Shown in pieces: positions 48,902-60,336 of a stretch of DNA of 64,000 bases; the first letter of the stretch is position 1, and the number at the start of each line of letters is the position of its first letter. The DNA is taken from contig NW_025408681.1 of the NCBI RefSeq assembly GCF_020360975.1, positions 1,736,001 to 1,800,000 of the forward strand, given 5' to 3'. The position numbers were made by a program, and so were the translations under genes. The stretch comes from Hirsutella rhossiliensis. Lineage: Eukaryota > Ascomycota > Sordariomycetes > Hypocreales > Ophiocordycipitaceae. The notes under the pieces were generated by a model. It was not told the DNA's origin, searched no databases, and worked only from the letters and a program-made list of their open reading frames with translations.

Positions 48902-51900
48902 TCAAGCATCCTTCCTCCTGAAAAAGACCAGGTAGGGCACCCGATCATCACCGGAACGGAACACCTCCTTCTGCATGTCGTTGCTGTCGCCACTCCCGAT
49001 GCGGACCTTGCTGACCTTGCTGTCGTTGCAGCAGTACCACGAGTGCTGGTCACGCGTGCTCGAGTCCCGCACGTAGGCATAGTAATGCCCTATGTTGAGC
49101 TGTCGTCCGGCGTGCGTCACAACGGCATAGCATTCGTAGCGAAAGGGCCCACTGAAAGCCCTGTCCTTGGCGTCGCCGTCTTGTTCGGACGCATCGAGAA
49201 AGTAGGGGGCAAAGTCAAAGTCGTTGAAGTCCCAAGATACGATCGTATTGGACTTGGACAGAACCTGCCCGTGGTAGTGGAAGCGACGGAAGCTGACGCA
49301 CAAAAGAGGCGGCATCCGGGCAAGTGACAGGGACTGCGTGGCCTTCTTCTCGCCATTGCAGTGGTCGCATCTGAAGTCGTCCAACTGGTTTCCCGCGACG
49401 TAGTCACTCAGGGCCTCCGAGAGTGTCATGTCCTGGTCATGGGTGACAGGGACGGGGATCAAACCAAAGGGAGAAAAGGTGTGCGTACGTGTGTCGCATT
49501 CCATGCATTTGACGGTGGACAGCTCGATGCCTCGCCAATACCTGTCAATGATGGACTGGTTGAACTCGGAATGATTCGCCCAATACTCCATGGCGGCCCG
49601 AACCAGCGGTCGCCCGCTTGTCGTTGGCTGCTTTGCGTTGCCAGCTTTATTTCGACAAGGGTTCGTCTCGTCGTGTAGCTGCTCCATGATGAAGGACATG
49701 AACTCCTGCGCGTCCTGCTGGTGTGATCCGCCGAATTGCGACTCTGCCTCGCTGGATTTGCAGAGCTGTCGAGAATAATCCTGGAACAATGTCAGCCTCC
49801 TCATCAACCCCTTATGCCCGGACCGAAGCGGCCTACCATCAGCGTCTGCGCTTTCATTGTCTCAAACGTGCCAGTGCTCATCCAGTGAAAGAGATTGGAC
49901 AAGATCCGAACCATGAGTTGGGGTGGGTCAATCTTCTCGTCCTCCTTTCGAGGAACCGAATATTTGTGAACCCACTCCGAATCAGCCAACTCTCTTCCGA
50001 ACCCGGGAGAGCCGAGAAGCGACTGGAGCGTGCTGTTGGCATAGCACCAGTTTCGAGGGTTATTGAGCCCGGTATATGCCTTGACAGCCGCCGAGACCTG
50101 CTCCGTGGGTTTCTTGGAACGGGCCGTTGACCTTTGCAGCGAGGACGAGCCGGGCTCGCTGTAAGTCTCGTTGCCGTCGTCTCCTTGTGACAGGCCGCTG
50201 TGGCTGAGACGTTGCACGGCGGCGCGCGGCCGAGCCGGAGGAGCAGGGAGCGGTGTTAGCGAGCCAAAGCCATGCTGCTGCCTCTCTTCGATGGCGGCGG
50301 GAGACTTCATGGATTGCTGTTGAGCCGCGATGGGGGTGGAACTCAAAAATTCCCTTGCTGTGCGAGGGAAACTTGGCCGAGCGGCAGTCTGATGGGCGTC
50401 CTTCTCGAGTGTGTTTTCCCACGCCTTGACGTCGGCGGGCTGCAGCGACGTCACAACGAATTTGTGTCCCTTACGTTGAATGAAGCCATTTCGCTTCTGT
50501 CTTACCAGAGTAGCTGATGAGGTCGAGGTCGTGGAGGTGGTCGGCTGCAGCGCCAGAGGTCCCATGAGGTCCACCCACGCACCCAAGCCTCCTCGTAATA
50601 TTCTTGGCGACCTCTTGAGTCGCCGGCCGTAGTTGAGATGCTCCAAAGCCCGATGCAGAGACACGACGACTAGCTCATCAGAACTTTTCGGAGATTGAGG
50701 CACTCGCTCTGAGTCCTGGTCGTAGAAAACAACGAGGTCGTAACTGTCGCGCCTCTCGAACAGGGCCTGTTCTGGATTGGGCGAGAGCACCATGCTCTCT
50801 GAAATTTCCTCCGAGGAGATATTTTCCCGCAGGAGAATACTCGGCTCGATGCAAATGATGGACGATGACATTATGTGCCCTTCGTCAAACTCTTCTCGAG
50901 ATCGTATATCTATGAGCAAAATAGACAATTTTGCCTTCATGACTTTGCAGAGCTGTTCGGCAGTGATGTTATCCTCCTCGGGAAGCTCGACTGGCTCCTC
51001 CTCTTCCTCAGGCACAGCGGAGGTCGGAACCGCGGGGGTAAACTCATTGGTCTGCGGTGGGAGCATGCTCGGCATGCTAGAAAGTGACGTTGATGAGCCG
51101 GTGCGGCTGAAAAGCCCCCGGGGGGTGCTGGTTGGAAGTCTGGATGCTTCCCCGGATACACTCCCTCGCGCCGGGCTGTAGATGGCATCGGGTACCTTGG
51201 GAAGAGCCGAGGCTGTGGGGTCCGAGTCGACGTCGAGTTCCGGGCTGCCGGGCATCTGCCACGGTCCTGATGGCTTCTGGGTGGGAATTGGATATGTTTT
51301 GATGCGAGGATCCTGCCCGGGACAAGATTGGGGGCCCCTGAGATTGGCAAACCGAGCAGTCAGGTCGAGCTTGGGATTATTGGCCGGCGCAGAGCGCCCA
51401 GAGCCCGGGACTATGGCATTTCCATGCAGAGATTGGGGTTTTGGGAGCACAGCGGGCTTAGTCTTTGCCGGAGAGCCGTTCACGGGCTGTAGTGTGCGGC
51501 CGTTTGCCTTTGTCTGCGGTCGCGAGGAAGCCGCCTCTCCGTTGACGAGGGAAGCAGGCGGCGGCCCGGTTCCTTGAGCTTTTGATGGCGACGGTGGAGC
51601 GGAGCGTTTGACTGTCGGCTGGACCCCGGTCCTCTTGTTGTCTTCCATGATATTGCGTTTGATGTCCTCGTAGATGTCGGTCTGCTGAGATATCCTTTTC
51701 AGGATGGCATTGTGTAGTCGGCCAGATTCGCTGCGGGAATCCCTCAAGACGGGGTAGTCTTTGTGCTTGACAATGACCTGGACGGCGAGGATGGAGGCAC
51801 GGATATAGTCCTTGAGGGCGAGGGCAGGCCTGTCGAAATTGCGGCTTACTTCGGACTGTCGCAGCGATGTTTCTGTCATGTCCAACAGTCTCTTGATGGA

Positions 51901-52032
51901 CTGATTCGGATCAATGTCCTTTGGTACGGCGAGCAAGTCGTCTATATGAGGAAAAGGCGTCGAGGGGCGGGCTCTGCCTTTGGCTTGATGACCTGGCGAG
52001 AGGCCATAGCTGGCGTTGGTCATGACAGACAT
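48902..52032 (-). CDS. Doa4/Ubp4-like ubiquitin carboxyl-terminal hydrolase
   Basis: Removes ubiquitin from substrates; the Doa4/USP8 group does this for endosomal cargo before it enters multivesicular bodies. Two exons, 52032-49837 and 49780-48902, separated by a 56-nt intron (donor GTAGGC, branch-like GGCTGAC, acceptor CCAG, phase 0), give 1024 residues. Residues about 25-140 form a helical region like the USP8 dimerisation/MIT-type N-terminus. Residues about 350-495 are rhodanese-like (SILLIDIRSREEFDEGHI) but the usual active-site cysteine is replaced around VVFYDQDSE, as in Doa4. The C-terminal USP domain has the cysteine box GLNNPRNWCYANSTLQ (C663), the QQDAQEF block, zinc-finger CxxC pairs (KCMEC, CDHC) and the histidine box LNIGHYYAYVRD (H964). 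The middle is proline/serine-rich and probably disordered. It is transcribed away from vps27 from a shared intergenic region. The start ATG at 52032 could be replaced by one three codons later. Confidence 0.9.
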
Positions 52033-53289
52033 GCGGTTGTCGCCAACGGTGGACCCCTAGTCATCAAGACACTGAATGCGATATATGGTCGGGGACAGCG
52101 GTCATATCTCGGCCGGGTATGAGGAATCGCAACGTAGGAGAGGAGGCGCGGCGCCTGGTAGTTATGCTCGGGACAATGGGCGGGAACGGCGCATGGGCGA
52201 TGGGATCTAGCGAGAGGAGGGCAAGAGGGCGGGTTCCCGGCAGGCCGAGGGCGCGCGGCGCATGCTTGATAAGACGAGTATTCGCCCTGGATGGCGACGA
52301 TGACGACGGGTGCGTCTTTGTTAGGCTGCCTGGCGCAAGGCGTGGGAAACAAAGGGGGCAGTTTGTCGTTGTTGCCTTTGAGGTCGGACATGGGCCTCCG
52401 AATTTGTCTGCTCCTCACGTCTTGTGCTGTGACAGCGCCCAGGTACCAAGTACCGCTCCAGGCCAGAACCCTTTTTTGCCGCGCCTTTCTTCACTGGCGG
52501 CACGCGCCACTACAGGCCATCTCGGGTATTATTAATAGTACCGACCATGTACCGCTATCGAAGGTACGGGCACAGCGGACGGGTCCCGCCAGACCCCACG
52601 AGCCACCGCACTGTCGCCGCGCCCAGCGCCTCGGAGGCCTTGTAATCTGTCCGGCCAGCCTCCATCCCGCCCCCTTACGGATGGGCACCTTACTGAGGGC
52701 TGAATTCATAGCATCAGAAGTGTCCTGCTGACGTTGGAAGTCTGACTAGTATGGCATTTGATTGATCGACATTGCCTAACATGGCGATGATGATATCCAT
52801 TGCCCGTGCAGGGAACCAGGAGCAGGCCGCTTGCCCAGGAGGTACCCGGAACTGTTTCTTGAGCCGACGTCTCAGGCCCCTCCCCTAACGCACCCGCCCA
52901 CTGTAGATACCCGCGACGCCCAGTGGATACCTTCTGTAGGTAGGTACTTACCTACAGTACGGATACCAGACGCGTAGAACCCTCCACTGCCGTCATCAGG
53001 TGAGGTACCCGCCCCCAGTGCGCTGTACACCGACTGTGCATGAGCCGTACAGTACTTCATCGCCCACCAGCAAGGCTGTCGGCTGACTGCTTTGGCCTCC
53101 CCGACGACAAGCCATCTCGAAGCCACCATCCTCTACCTCTGCACCCCCAGTTGCATCCGCCCAAACCCATCTCCATCTCTCGGCTCGCCTACCTCGCCGT
53201 CTCCTGCCCGTCGTTCACGGTAGCTTACTCCAGTTACCTGCACGACGCCTCCCTGCTCGAGTCCCGCCTGGTCGTCGTCATCCTCCAAC
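52033..53289. promoter_or_regulatory. Divergent promoter of the Doa4-like and vps27 genes
   Basis: The 1257 bp between the two start codons must hold both promoters. It is rich in GTAC words (near 52443, 52450, 52539, 52550, 52567, 52842, 52946, 52958, 53005, 53026, 53046 and 53051) and has a 9-bp inverted repeat, CTGTAGGTA / TACCTACAG, at 52934-52957 with a 6-nt loop. No TATA box stands out. That these words are regulatory is inference. Confidence 0.6.
52934..52957. repeat. 9-bp inverted repeat in a divergent promoter
   Basis: CTGTAGGTA at 52934-52942 and its exact reverse complement at 52949-52957 flank GGTACT. It lies about 335 bp upstream of the vps27 start codon. Confidence 0.7.
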
Positions 53290-55718
53290 ATGATGAGCTG
53301 GTGGTCGTCCTCGGCCAACTCGGCCCTGGACGAGCAGATTGACAGGGCAACCAGCAGCAGCTTGTATGCACCTCTCTCGCCGTCGGTCAACTACCTTGCT
53401 TCTCTAGCTAACGCGACCCCAGGGAGGACATCGCCCTCAATCTCGAAATCTCCGACGTCATCAGGTCCAAAACCGTGGCGCCTAAAGAGGCCATGCGATC
53501 TCTGAAGCGACGCATCGGCAACAAGAACCCCAACACGCAGCTCAGCGCCCTCCACGTAGGATATTCCTCCCGACTGCCGCGTCGTCACTTACTCACCGAC
53601 GCAGCTTACCGATACCTGTGTCAAAAACGGCGGCGCACACTTCCTGGCCGAGATCGCCTCGCGGGAATTCATGGACAACCTTGTGTCTCTCCTGCAGGCC
53701 GTGGGCCCGGGAGCCGTCAACGCCGATGTCAAGTCCAAGATTCTTGAGCTCATCCAATCCTGGGCCGGTGCGGCAGAGGGCCGACACGACCTGGCATACA
53801 TCGGAGAGGTGTACAGGACGTTGCAGCGTGAAGGCCACCACTTTCCACCTCGGGTCTCGGTAGCTAGCAGTATGATTGACAGCAGCGCGGTAAGATCTTC
53901 GTCCCCAGTTGTGCGTGCCGGGCTTCGTCGCTGACTCTGCCATCGTTGCAGCCCCCTGAATGGGTCGATTCCGATGTTTGCATGCGTTGCCGCACTCCCT
54001 TCACCTTTACAAACCGAAAACACCACTGTCGGAACTGTGGTAACTGTTTCGATCAGCAGTGCTCGAGCAAGACGGCCGCGTTACCGCATCTCGGCATCCA
54101 CTCCCCGGTTCGAGTAGACGACGGATGCTACGCCAAGTTGACGAGCAAAGCGTACAAAGAACAGAACGCCTCGCTTGACCGATCCCCGACATACCCCCAC
54201 AAGACGCGCAGCACATCGGCTATGCAGCCTCGAAACGCTCGGATCGACGACGGATTTGACGAGGACTTGAAAAAGGCGCTGGCCATGAGCCTAGAGGAAG
54301 TCAAAAGCTCGACACGCGGCTTTGTCGAGCCTCTCACGAATGGGACCAGACCCAACAGCGACGCCGCAACGAAGCAGGCGGAAGAAGATGACGCGGACCT
54401 CAAGGCCGCCATTGCCGCCTCCCTGGCAGATATGGAGGAGCAGAAGAAGAGACATGCGGCTGTTCTGAAAGAACAAACGTCGAACCCGTCGAGCAACGCG
54501 ACAACGTCCAGCTTTGTGCTGCCCAAGAACGACTACGAGTTGACGCCCGTTGAAGCCGAGAACATCAACCTCTTCTCCACCTTGGTCGACCGTCTCCAGA
54601 CGCAGCCTCCAGGTACGATTTTGAGGGAGCCCCAGATTCAGGAACTCTACGACAGCATCGGCACGCTGCGGCCGAAACTGGCGCGGACGTACGGGGAGAC
54701 GATGAGCAAGCATGGTGAGTCCCAGCGATGAAATCAGGCTGCTGAACAAAAGCTGACTGGTGCCCAAGACACTCTGCTGGAGCTTCACGCTAAGCTGTCG
54801 ACTGTGGTTCGATATTACGACCGCATGCTGGAGGAACGGCTATCAAAGGCGTACAGCCAGCAAAGCTTTGGAGGCTACAACCTGCCTCCGCCTCGTCAGC
54901 CATCTGGGCCGTATCCCTCGATAGCGACGCAGGCACACAACAGTACCGGCAATGCCGAAAACTTCTACACGGGCCAGCAGCCTGTCGGCTTCCAGATGTC
55001 TTCCACCCAGGGTTACCAGCCGCCCTCACAGCCGACGCCGCAGCCTCAGTTCACCTCGTACGGGCCAGGACCAGGACATCATCCTGGCCAGACACTACCT
55101 CCGCAGGAGACGCAGAGGAGTGATAGCTGGCAGGGCCTACCACCCTCAGCTCCCCAAGACCCGTATCAGCAGCAGCAGCAAGCTCCCCCTGATCCGACGC
55201 AGAGAATGCAGTCTCCCCAGCGGCCGAACGCATCGCCTGCCACGAACCGCCGAGGCTCATACTACTTTAGCCCTCCTCACTCTGCTCAGTCCACGGTACC
55301 ATCAGCTCCTGGTCCTGCGCCAGATGCAAATACCTCGCCATATCCAATTCTCTCACAGTCGATGCAGCTCCAGTCGGGGCCCAGCCCGGCTCAGCCCCAG
55401 CCGACGCCGATGCAAGCCCATGGCCGACCCAGTCAGCCATCACAACCCCCTCAAACTGTGCCGCAGCCAGCCCCGTTCCAAAGTGCACCTCAGAGTGCAC
55501 CCCCACCGCCACAAAATGCACATCAACCGCAGCAGCAGCAACAAGCGTACTGGCAGCAACCCATCCAAAGGGCAATGCCGCAGCAAGTACCGCAACAGCC
55601 ACCGACGGCGCCGCAAACGTGGGCGTACGCGGGCTACACTCAAGACTCGTTCCCCTCAGTGCCTCAGGACGATCCGATCAATCAGCCTGCAGCGGAGGAG
55701 GCCTTGATCGAGCTCTGA
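53290..55718 (+). CDS. vps27: ESCRT-0 subunit Vps27
   Basis: Endosomal ubiquitin receptor that, with Hse1, starts cargo sorting into multivesicular bodies. Five exons: 53290-53363, 53423-53555, 53605-53889, 53952-54714 and 54769-55718, with introns of 59, 49, 62 and 54 nt; all phases close and give 734 residues. Domains in order: VHS (about 1-150; [15 protein letters not shown]), FYVE zinc finger for PI3P (about 165-226; [10 protein letters not shown] and the signature RKHHCRNCG), two ubiquitin-interacting motifs (about 264-282, [15 protein letters not shown]; about 309-328, [15 protein letters not shown]), a helical GAT-like core (about 360-450; the intron at 54715-54768 lies within it), then a long Q/P-rich tail. 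The last four residues are LIEL, the clathrin-box type ending known from yeast Vps27. Every key FYVE residue is present. Start ATG 53290; a second in-frame ATG follows directly. Confidence 0.96.
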
Positions 55719-56504
55719 GGGAGCGGCGACAACCAACTGATTGGCCAGCCCTGGAGGCCGGAAAGCGACAGCTTTTGCTTGTGTCAAATTACTTATAACG
55801 CTCAAGAATGATGAGAGAGGGTGTCCGAAGACTTTAGGGGCGGACACTGGGTTCGCCAATGGCGCAACAGCCTTTTTGATACCAATAAGTCGGCCAACTT
55901 TGTAATACACTAACTCGAAAGGCTCGGTCGGCCTGGGAATGACTCCAATAATTCCAACAGTCCCAAGGTGACTGTTTATGAAGAGTACACGATGGATCAC
56001 GGCCATGGTCGTTCATTGAAGCCCTCTCCGTGTTTCCCTTTTTTCCTTGTTCATGGAAGCTGCGAGCACCTATCAGTACTCGCGTCTGCAACACATTGCG
56101 AGCGGGACGCACATTGGACAGCACTCGAAGACGATGACCCGCATTGCAACGGCGGTGAAGGACGCGCCTCGGCGGTCAGGGTCACGACATGGTTTGATGT
56201 TGTTTGCATCTCAAGGTCAGGAGAGCAAGCAGAGGGAATCACCGTGACTACAAAACGGGAGAAGGGAGTGAGAAGGTGCTGCCCGGAAAGGGGTGGGAGT
56301 GATTCTCAGTGGTATGGGATTGCCCGAAGATATGTGATGAGGCCTTGGCCTTTCCATCCATCGATAGATCTTCTGAGAAACTGAAGGAGTTGTTTACTCG
56401 AGTCCATACCCGTTATCCGCGCCACCTCTATGGCAAGATCAGTCACATCATTTAGAACTCGGTCAGCATAGCTCGCTGCGGTCGCTTTCCGTCGCACAGC
56501 CATA
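55719..56504. other. Convergent intergenic region
   Basis: Between the vps27 stop codon and the far end of the TAG-interrupted gene; expected to hold 3' untranslated sequence of both. No gene or clear repeat seen. Confidence 0.6.
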
Positions 56505-57626
56505 TCAAGTCGTCGAGCAAAGCACAGGATCGTCCAAATCATGCCTCCCCAAGCCGTCCAGTGCTCTTGAGATTTCCTTCCACGTTGTCAGCCGTATTTC
56601 GAGGATTACAACGGTCCATCCCAGCTCCGATCGCGCGTCGGAGACCAGCTTGCACCTGCAGTGACATTTTGCCCCGGCCCTTTGAGGGTACAGGAATGCC
56701 TTTGCCGCACAATCAAGGGGCCCGTCTGCTTCCTAGCCGAGAAGAGCGCCACTCAAGTACGGGGGGGTTTCCTTGAACAGGTCGCGGAACTGAAAGTACT
56801 GCTTCCGGTAAAAGTTCTCGCGACTCGAGTAGAGGACTCTGGCGTACCACTCAAACACCACCAGGGGCTGGTTCTTGTACATTTCAAGCTTCCCTTGCAC
56901 CATTTCCTTGAGGTGGAAAAAGGTCCTGTAGGGCTTGCTTGGTGAAGCCGTTTCGGGACAAGTTGGTACCCGAGCATCTCTAGATGGTGCCGAAGCTGCC
57001 GGAGTGGGTAGTGCAGCGCCGCCGCCCCCGTGGGCTGGCGGAAGCTGATCTCGTTCGGCCTGGTTCATTCCTTTGTGGCGGGGTTCCGATTGCTGGAGGT
57101 CTCTTCGGATGCTTTCCCAATCAGCCTCTTGGGTCAGAGGCAGATCGGGTGGCTCACAAGCGCCGTCTCCCGTCACGGTAGAACTTGACTTTGGCGGCGA
57201 GTGCAGCAGGTTGGGGTCGAATTCGTCGGCCGATCTTGAGCCGCGATCGAAGGCTCTGATGACGCTGGAAGGGGGTGGCTGAATGGCTGCATTTGCGGCC
57301 GCAACCTCGGGTGGAATTTCCGGCAATGCTTCATCGTAAAAGAACGATCCGTCTATGAGATCATCGACAGCCGGTGACACTTGTGCAGCCGTTGTGGAGT
57401 CGCCGAGATTTGGCAACTCGGCATCGAGGTCGTCGGCGAAAAAGATGGAAAAATCCTCTAGCAGTGCCAGGTTATCGGAGATGCCATGGCCATCGGAGTA
57501 GTTCTCCCCCGAGCTGTGGCACTCTTGGCCAACAGGGGTATCGCAGTGAATAGCACGGCGTTTCGCGAGTGGCTCTCCCGAGTCTCCAAAGGGCTCACCT
57601 CCATGCCTTTTACCCGGCTGACACAT
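56505..57626 (-). pseudogene. Conserved fungal protein of unknown function, interrupted by an in-frame TAG
   Basis: The frame starts with ATG at 57626 (an in-frame TGA lies two codons upstream) and runs 297 codons to a TAG at 56735-56733. Past that TAG the same frame stays open for 75 more codons to a TGA at 56507-56505, and this extension looks coding: it holds AKCHCRCKLV, ELGWTVVILEI and TTWKEI. The last part before the stop (PYRTFFHLKEMVQGKLEMYK, then VVFEWYARVLYSSRENF, KQYFQFRDLFKETPPYL, SGALLG) resembles a domain I recall from uncharacterised Pezizomycotina proteins, where SGALLG or its equivalent is followed by tryptophan. A single change of TGG to TAG explains the break. The N-terminal half is acidic and probably disordered. 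Alternatives are a functional truncated protein (297 residues), stop-codon readthrough, or a sequencing error. No function is known to me. It converges with vps27 and diverges from glycerol kinase. Confidence 0.7.
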
Positions 57627-58591
57627 TGGTCAGGATGGCGCTGTATTTGGCAGATTTCGAGTAAGAAGTGGAAGAAGCAAGGACTGGACGACACGGCGAT
57701 GAGACTAGATTCGCTGCAGATGAAGTTTAGCAATACTCGATGCGCATGGTGCTCTGGGTATGATTCATACGAGAGAGGATGCCGACAAGCTGAGCCCGCC
57801 AAGCGTTGCTGAGAATCGGACGCCTCTAGAAGCTCTGCCGCGAGTCAGTCGGCAAGACGCAATGACGGCGAGGTGTTCCATGGGGAGTCAGAAGTCTTGG
57901 CTTGATCATGACATTTGAGGAATAATTTCTCGCGGCCAAGGACGAGTGAGGGGCGGTTGACCGTCATTTCGCCGGGTGCCTTCCTTCTTCCCCGACCTCC
58001 TTCCGTCTTCAGCCTGTGCTGCTGACAAAGACGATTGGCTTGCATCTTCCATCATGCAACCGCTGGACCGCAAAGACTCTTTCTCATGACTGCGTCTGCG
58101 TATTCTCCGACGTCATCACCAGTCAACATGGTCGGCGTCACGACACCGAGCCCACACCGAGGCTAAAGATTGGGGAACCTCCAAATAACCATGCGACAGC
58201 AACCGCCCCCCCGCAGATGTTCCACCAATGAGCCTAGTCCCCGCGCCTCTTCAAGGCCTGCGCTAGACGTTCCCCGAGAGGCCGGGCAGCGGAGCCTGGA
58301 GAGGCACATGCCCTCATACTTTCAGTTGGTCTGAACTCGGATCTCGGCCCCCCCCCCGTGGGGACTTCGTCCCCGTCCGCCTCGAACTTTTGCGTCTTAT
58401 CGCAACCCACAACCACGGCTCCGGCATTTCCTCGATACCTCGGATCAGATACTCCCTCCCTCCACCATTCAAGATTCTCCCCCTTATCCGCAGGCGCACA
58501 AGGTTTTCCCACCACTGCCCGCCTTCTGGAACTGTTCACCCTTCACAAGGTTGCCATTTTGCGGGGGAATTCCGGGGCGTCTGACCCTAAC
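57627..58591. promoter_or_regulatory. Divergent promoter region of glycerol kinase and the interrupted gene
   Basis: About 965 bp between two start codons on opposite strands. The glycerol kinase frame is open upstream to about 58358, but without an ATG, so the first ATG at 58592 is taken as its start. C/CT-rich runs occur near 58206-58360. No specific operator identified. Confidence 0.5.
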
Positions 58592-60336
58592 ATGTCCGAC
58601 ACGTGCGAGGCCAAACGAGCCCGGACCTCCGACGCCGTCAATGGCACGCCGAATTCTCCAAAGGAAGACGTCTTCGTCGGGAGCGTCGACCAGGGCACCA
58701 CGTCGACCAGGTTCCTCATCTTCAACAGTGCTGGCGAACCCCTTGCCAGCCACCAGATGGGCTTCGACAACAAGCATCCTCAACCCGGGTAGGTTGGCCA
58801 ATTGGCGAGCAACAATAAATCCGTTGCTGCTAACTGGGAAATCTGCCTATAGCTGGCACGAGCATGATCCCCTTGAGCTTCTCCAATCGGTCGAGACGTG
58901 TATCGAAAAAGCAACAGCCGAGTTCCGCTCAAAGGGCTACGACCCGGCCAACATCCGCGCCGTTGGCCTTACCAACCAGCGCGAGACCCTGGTGCTGTGG
59001 GACAAGACCACGGGAGAGCCACTCTACAACGCCGTCGTCTGGCCCGACACCCGAACATCCTCGTTAGTGCGCGAGCTCAAGGCCTGCGACAATGCAGACA
59101 AGCTCCAGGACCTCTGCGGGCTGCCGCTGTCGACGTACCCGTCCAGCGTCAAGCTGCTGTGGCTGCTTCGCAACGTCGAACCCGTGGCCGAGGCCTACAA
59201 GGAGAACCGCCTGGCTTTCGGAACTGTCGACACCTGGTTGATCTACCGCCTCAATGGGGGCAAGGATCGGGAGGGCGGTCCCCCCATCTATGTCACCGAC
59301 TCGACCAACGCCAGCCGCACCATGTTCATGAACATCCATACTCTCCAATACGATGACGACCTCCTCTCCTTTTTCCAGATTGACCGCTCCAAGCTGGCCC
59401 TGCCTGAAATCGTCCCCTCGTCGCACCCTACCGCCTTTGGCGCACTCGCCCGCGGGCCCCTCAAGGGCGTTCCCATTGCCGGCTGCCTGGGCGACCAGTC
59501 CTCGGCCCTCGTCGGCCAATGCGGCTTTAACCCCGGCCAGGCAAAAAACACGTACGGCACGGGCTGCTTCCTGCTCTACAACGTCGGCTCCGAGCCCGTC
59601 ATCTCCAAGAGCGGCCTGCTGGCGACGGTGGCCTACGACTTTGGCAAAGGCAAGAAGCCCGTCTACGCACTCGAGGGCAGCATCGCCGTCGCCGGCTCGG
59701 GCGTGACGTTTCTGCTCAACAACTTGGGGCTCATTGAGAGCTCCAAGGCCATTGACGAGGTGGCCCTGTCCGTCCCCGACAACGGCGGCGTCTACTTTGT
59801 AACCGCCTTCAGCGGCCTCTTTGCCCCGTACTGGATCGACGATGCCAAAGGGACGCTCTGTGAGTTTTCTTCCCCCGCCCTTTGGGACCGCTGTTGGCTT
59901 ACACCCGTCTCACTCCCCAGTCGGCATGACGGCGCACACGCAAAAAGGCCACATTGCGCGCGCGACGCTCGAGGCCACCTGCCACCAGACAGCCGCCATC
60001 CTCGACGCCATGGCTGCCGACTCGGGCCACGCGCTCGAGTCACTCGCCGTCGACGGCGGCCTCTCCAGCTCGGACCTGTGCATGCAGACGCAGGCCGACC
60101 TCAGCGGCATCCCCGTCGACCGCCCCGCCATGCGCGAGACGACGGCCCTCGGCGCCGCAATTGCCGCCGGCCTCGCCACCGGGGTCTGGGCCGACCCCGA
60201 CGAGCTGCGGTCCGTCAACGCCAGCAACAGGACCGTCTTTCAGCCCAAGCTCGGCAAGGCGGACAGGGCCGGCATGCGCAGGCAGTGGGAGAGGGCCGTC
60301 GAGATGAGCAGGGGGTGGGTGCTGGACCAGGAGTGA
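58592..60336 (+). CDS. gut1: Glycerol kinase (FGGY family)
   Basis: Phosphorylates glycerol to glycerol 3-phosphate with ATP in the cytosol, the entry step of glycerol use. Three exons, 58592-58788, 58853-59859 and 59921-60336, with introns of 64 nt (branch TGCTAACT) and 61 nt, give 539 residues, a normal length. The nucleotide-binding motif GSVDQGTTSTRF is at residues 30-41. Further family blocks are LTNQRETLVLWDKTTGEPLYNAVVW(P)DTR, the substrate-site region, GCLGDQSSALVGQ, NTYGTGCFLLYN, and GLFAPYWIDDA. The second FGGY signature, around VDGGLSSSDLCMQTQAD, is at about residues 445-460. The first 27 residues are a polar extension typical of fungal enzymes. The splices restore HPQPGWHEHDP and GTLFGMTAHT, both expected in this family. 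It is tail-to-tail with the guanylyltransferase gene, 782 bp away. Confidence 0.96.
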
